The notes under the pieces are model-generated. The model made no database searches. It had not been told where the DNA came from and saw only the letters and a list, made by a program, of their open reading frames with translations. Positions 62,520 through 64,000 of a stretch of 64,000 bases of DNA are shown here, one piece after another (the first letter of the stretch is position 1; each line of letters starts with the position of its first letter). A program made the position numbers and the translations under genes. This stretch comes from Erythrobacter sp. GTDB taxonomy: Bacteria > Pseudomonadota > Alphaproteobacteria > Sphingomonadales > Sphingomonadaceae. The stretch covers positions 1,240,001 to 1,304,000 of the forward strand of contig NZ_CP050265.1 in assembly GCF_011765465.1 (NCBI RefSeq), written 5' to 3'.

Positions 62520-64000
62520 TTATTCGACCATGAAGCGCACGCTCAGGGTGAAGGTTTCGCCGCCTGCGAAAGCGCCGCCGGGACGAACCCGGAAATCGGT
62601 GATGCCGCTGTCGCAGCCCTCCCCGTCCGCGCTCGGCACATAGCCCCAGGAACCCCCGTCATCGGCCGAGAATTCAAGATCGTCGCTCGCCTGGGCCAGC
62701 CCGGCAAAGCTGTAGGTGAGCCCCGATGCCCCACCGGTATCGGCAAAGATCACCGGCCCGCCCGACCGATCGAGCAGGCACATCTTGGCATCGGAAGGAC
62801 CATTGTCGATCACCACCACGCTGTCGGTATCGGCCGCGTCGGTTCCGGTGTTCGTCACGGTGATGAGGTATTCGACCAACGCGCCGGGAATCGCCTTGGG
62901 ATTGGCAGTGCCGTTGACCGGGTCCGAGATCACCGAACTCACCTTGCTCACGACCAGCCGGGCGAAGGGATTGCACACGGTGATGTCGTGCACGGCAATC
63001 GCCTGCTGGCCGGGATTGGTCGGAGCCGTGGCGGCGTTGCCGTAACGAATGACGATCGTATCGATCGCCTGGGTGAAGGTCACGACCGCATTACCGAGCG
63101 CCTCGTCGGTGTCGGACCCGCCATCGCCCGTTATCACGTTCCCGCTCACGAAATTGACATTGCCATTGGTGAGCGTGGGCAGGACGGTCGCGCCGCCCAG
63201 CGTGCCGGTCACCTCGACATTGTCGGCGAACTGCCCGCCGAAGAAATCGATGTCGAAGATCGAGAACTGGACCCCGCTGAAAGCGCGCGGCAGCGTGATG
63301 ACGAGTTCGACCACGCCCGCCCGGCTCGACTGGTCGGCAAGCATGACGAGGCTGTCCTCGGGTATCGACAGCCCGCCGAGGAACGCGTCGTCGACGGTCG
63401 GCGACTGACCGCCGAAGGTGGGGTTGCTGAGATAGGCCCCGTCATTGCTGAGCGAGAAACCGATATTGCCGAAACCGGCGAAGGCATAGGCGTTGTTCTC
63501 GCTTCCCGGTGTCCAGCCTGCGATCATGTCCCAGTCGAACACCGCGGAGCCGGCGGGACAGGACAGGCTCGGAGGAATACCCGGCGCGCGCCCGCTCTGG
63601 ACCGTAAAGCTCGAGGCGGCGTAATCATCCTCCGAGACGATTGCATTGCCGGGCGTCGAATCGATGTCAGGTAGCGAACTGGCGATGATTTCGGCGGTGT
63701 TGGTGACAACTGTCCCGGCCCCGGAGGTGATCGTGCCGGAAATGGTCAGCACCGCGCTTTGCCCGGGAGCGAGCGTGCCCACCGCCCAGTCTCCGGTCGC
63801 CGCGTTGAAACTGCCGTCCCCGCTCGCGCCGACGAAGGAAAAACCGCCGGGCAGGTTGTCCCGCACCACGATCCCGTTCGCGGTGGCGGTCGATGCGGCC
63901 GTGTTCGTCACGGTCAACCGCCACGTGGCCGTGCCTCCCGAGACCGCCGGCGCGCCGAGAAGCGACTTGGTCAGCGAGAGATCCGCGAAATTGCTCGGCA
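62520..64000 (-). CDS. DUF11-type repeat surface protein (partial, start beyond window)
   Basis: At least 493 residues; the frame is open to the window edge, so the N-terminus is missing. The opening stretch (LTVTNTAAS, VRDNLPGGF) and a later copy (EYLITVTNTGTDAADTDSVVVIDNGPSDA) match DUF11 beta-sandwich repeats. Between them is a domain of about 250 residues with FDWDMIAGW and DIDFFGGQFADN. Rich in Thr, Asn, Gly and Asp and poor in Lys, as for secreted cell-surface or fibre proteins. No C-terminal sorting signal is obvious. Adhesion or surface layer role is a guess. Confidence 0.8.
   Translation of the reverse strand, partial: PSNFADLSLTKSLLGAPAVSGGTATWRLTVTNTAASTATANGIVVRDNLPGGFSFVGASGDGSFNAATGDWAVGTLAPGQSAVLTISGTITSGAGTVVTNTAEIIASSLPDIDSTPGNAIVSEDDYAASSFTVQSGRAPGIPPSLSCPAGSAVFDWDMIAGWTPGSENNAYAFAGFGNIGFSLSNDGAYLSNPTFGGQSPTVDDAFLGGLSIPEDSLVMLADQSSRAGVVELVITLPRAFSGVQFSIFDIDFFGGQFADNVEVTGTLGGATVLPTLTNGNVNFVSGNVITGDGGSDTDEALGNAVVTFTQAIDTIVIRYGNAATAPTNPGQQAIAVHDITVCNPFARLVVSKVSSVISDPVNGTANPKAIPGALVEYLITVTNTGTDAADTDSVVVIDNGPSDAKMCLLDRSGGPVIFADTGGASGLTYSFAGLAQASDDLEFSADDGGSWGYVPSADGEGCDSGITDFRVRPGGAFAGGETFTLSVRFMVE

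Overview
The window is 64 kb of compact, high-GC chromosomal DNA from an alphaproteobacterium, most likely a member of the Sphingomonadales and plausibly of the Erythrobacteraceae. The assignment is inference. It rests on the high GC with strong GC3 codon bias, a C4-type 5-aminolevulinate synthase (hemA), the Flp pilins, the propionyl-CoA/methylmalonyl-CoA gene set and betaine-lipid genes. No gene-free stretch exceeds about 300 bp. Most content is ordinary core metabolism and information processing, and I see no phage, transposase, CRISPR array or recognisable defence island.

Layout, left to right. 1-2.1 kb: the tail of a small metallopeptidase, a frame-broken glycan-type locus, a 22-bp tandem repeat and tRNA-Arg(ACG). 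2.2-3.2 kb: mutT and two orphan Flp pilins. 3.3-8.9 kb (minus): an M48 lipoprotein protease, accA, xerD and two envelope proteins of unknown function. 8.9-11.4 kb (plus): aroK-aroB-cyclase. 11.9-22.2 kb (minus): a run from pccB to pccA carrying methylmalonyl-CoA epimerase, an enoyl-CoA hydratase-like protein, methylmalonyl-CoA mutase, bioB, small membrane proteins, a DUF3445 haem N-demethylase-like protein and an LprI-like protein. 22.3-28.7 kb (minus): an SDR reductase, glutathione reductase, a DEAD-box helicase, a secreted protein and pgi. 28.7-31.3 kb (plus): lepB-rnc-era. 31.3-40 kb (mostly minus): an acyltransferase, a response regulator, topA, a membrane protein, a broken sodC, dprA and plsY. 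40-44 kb: murI, hemA, a nitroreductase, an alpha/beta hydrolase and a broken 2OG-Fe(II) oxygenase. 44.6-50.2 kb: a polyamine gene set (type III decarboxylase, carboxynorspermidine decarboxylase and dehydrogenase) interrupted by lemA and a divergent DUF3137 gene. 50.3-54.2 kb (plus): a threonine dehydratase-like enzyme, btaA-btaB and two MAPEG proteins. 54.2-60.7 kb: trxB, a Tyr phosphatase-like enzyme, a response regulator and the overlapping trehalose set otsB-GH15-otsA. 60.8-64 kb (minus): a methylsuccinyl-CoA dehydrogenase-like enzyme and a DUF11 surface protein that runs off the end.

Functional groupings. Carboxylation of propionyl-CoA (biotin), epimerisation and B12-dependent rearrangement to succinyl-CoA sit together with biotin synthase, which makes the carboxylase cofactor. 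The btaAB pair implies phosphorus-free betaine lipids. The polyamine genes imply a carboxynorspermidine or carboxyspermidine route. The otsB-GH15-otsA genes could make and break trehalose.

Caveats. Several reading frames are broken: frame shifts near 640, 1600 and 44285, and in-frame TAG codons at 37648 and 44326. Without reads I cannot tell real decay from sequencing error. The frame shifts near 640 and 44285 lie in a C run and a GC run, which favours caution. Function calls come from motif recognition by eye, not from searches.
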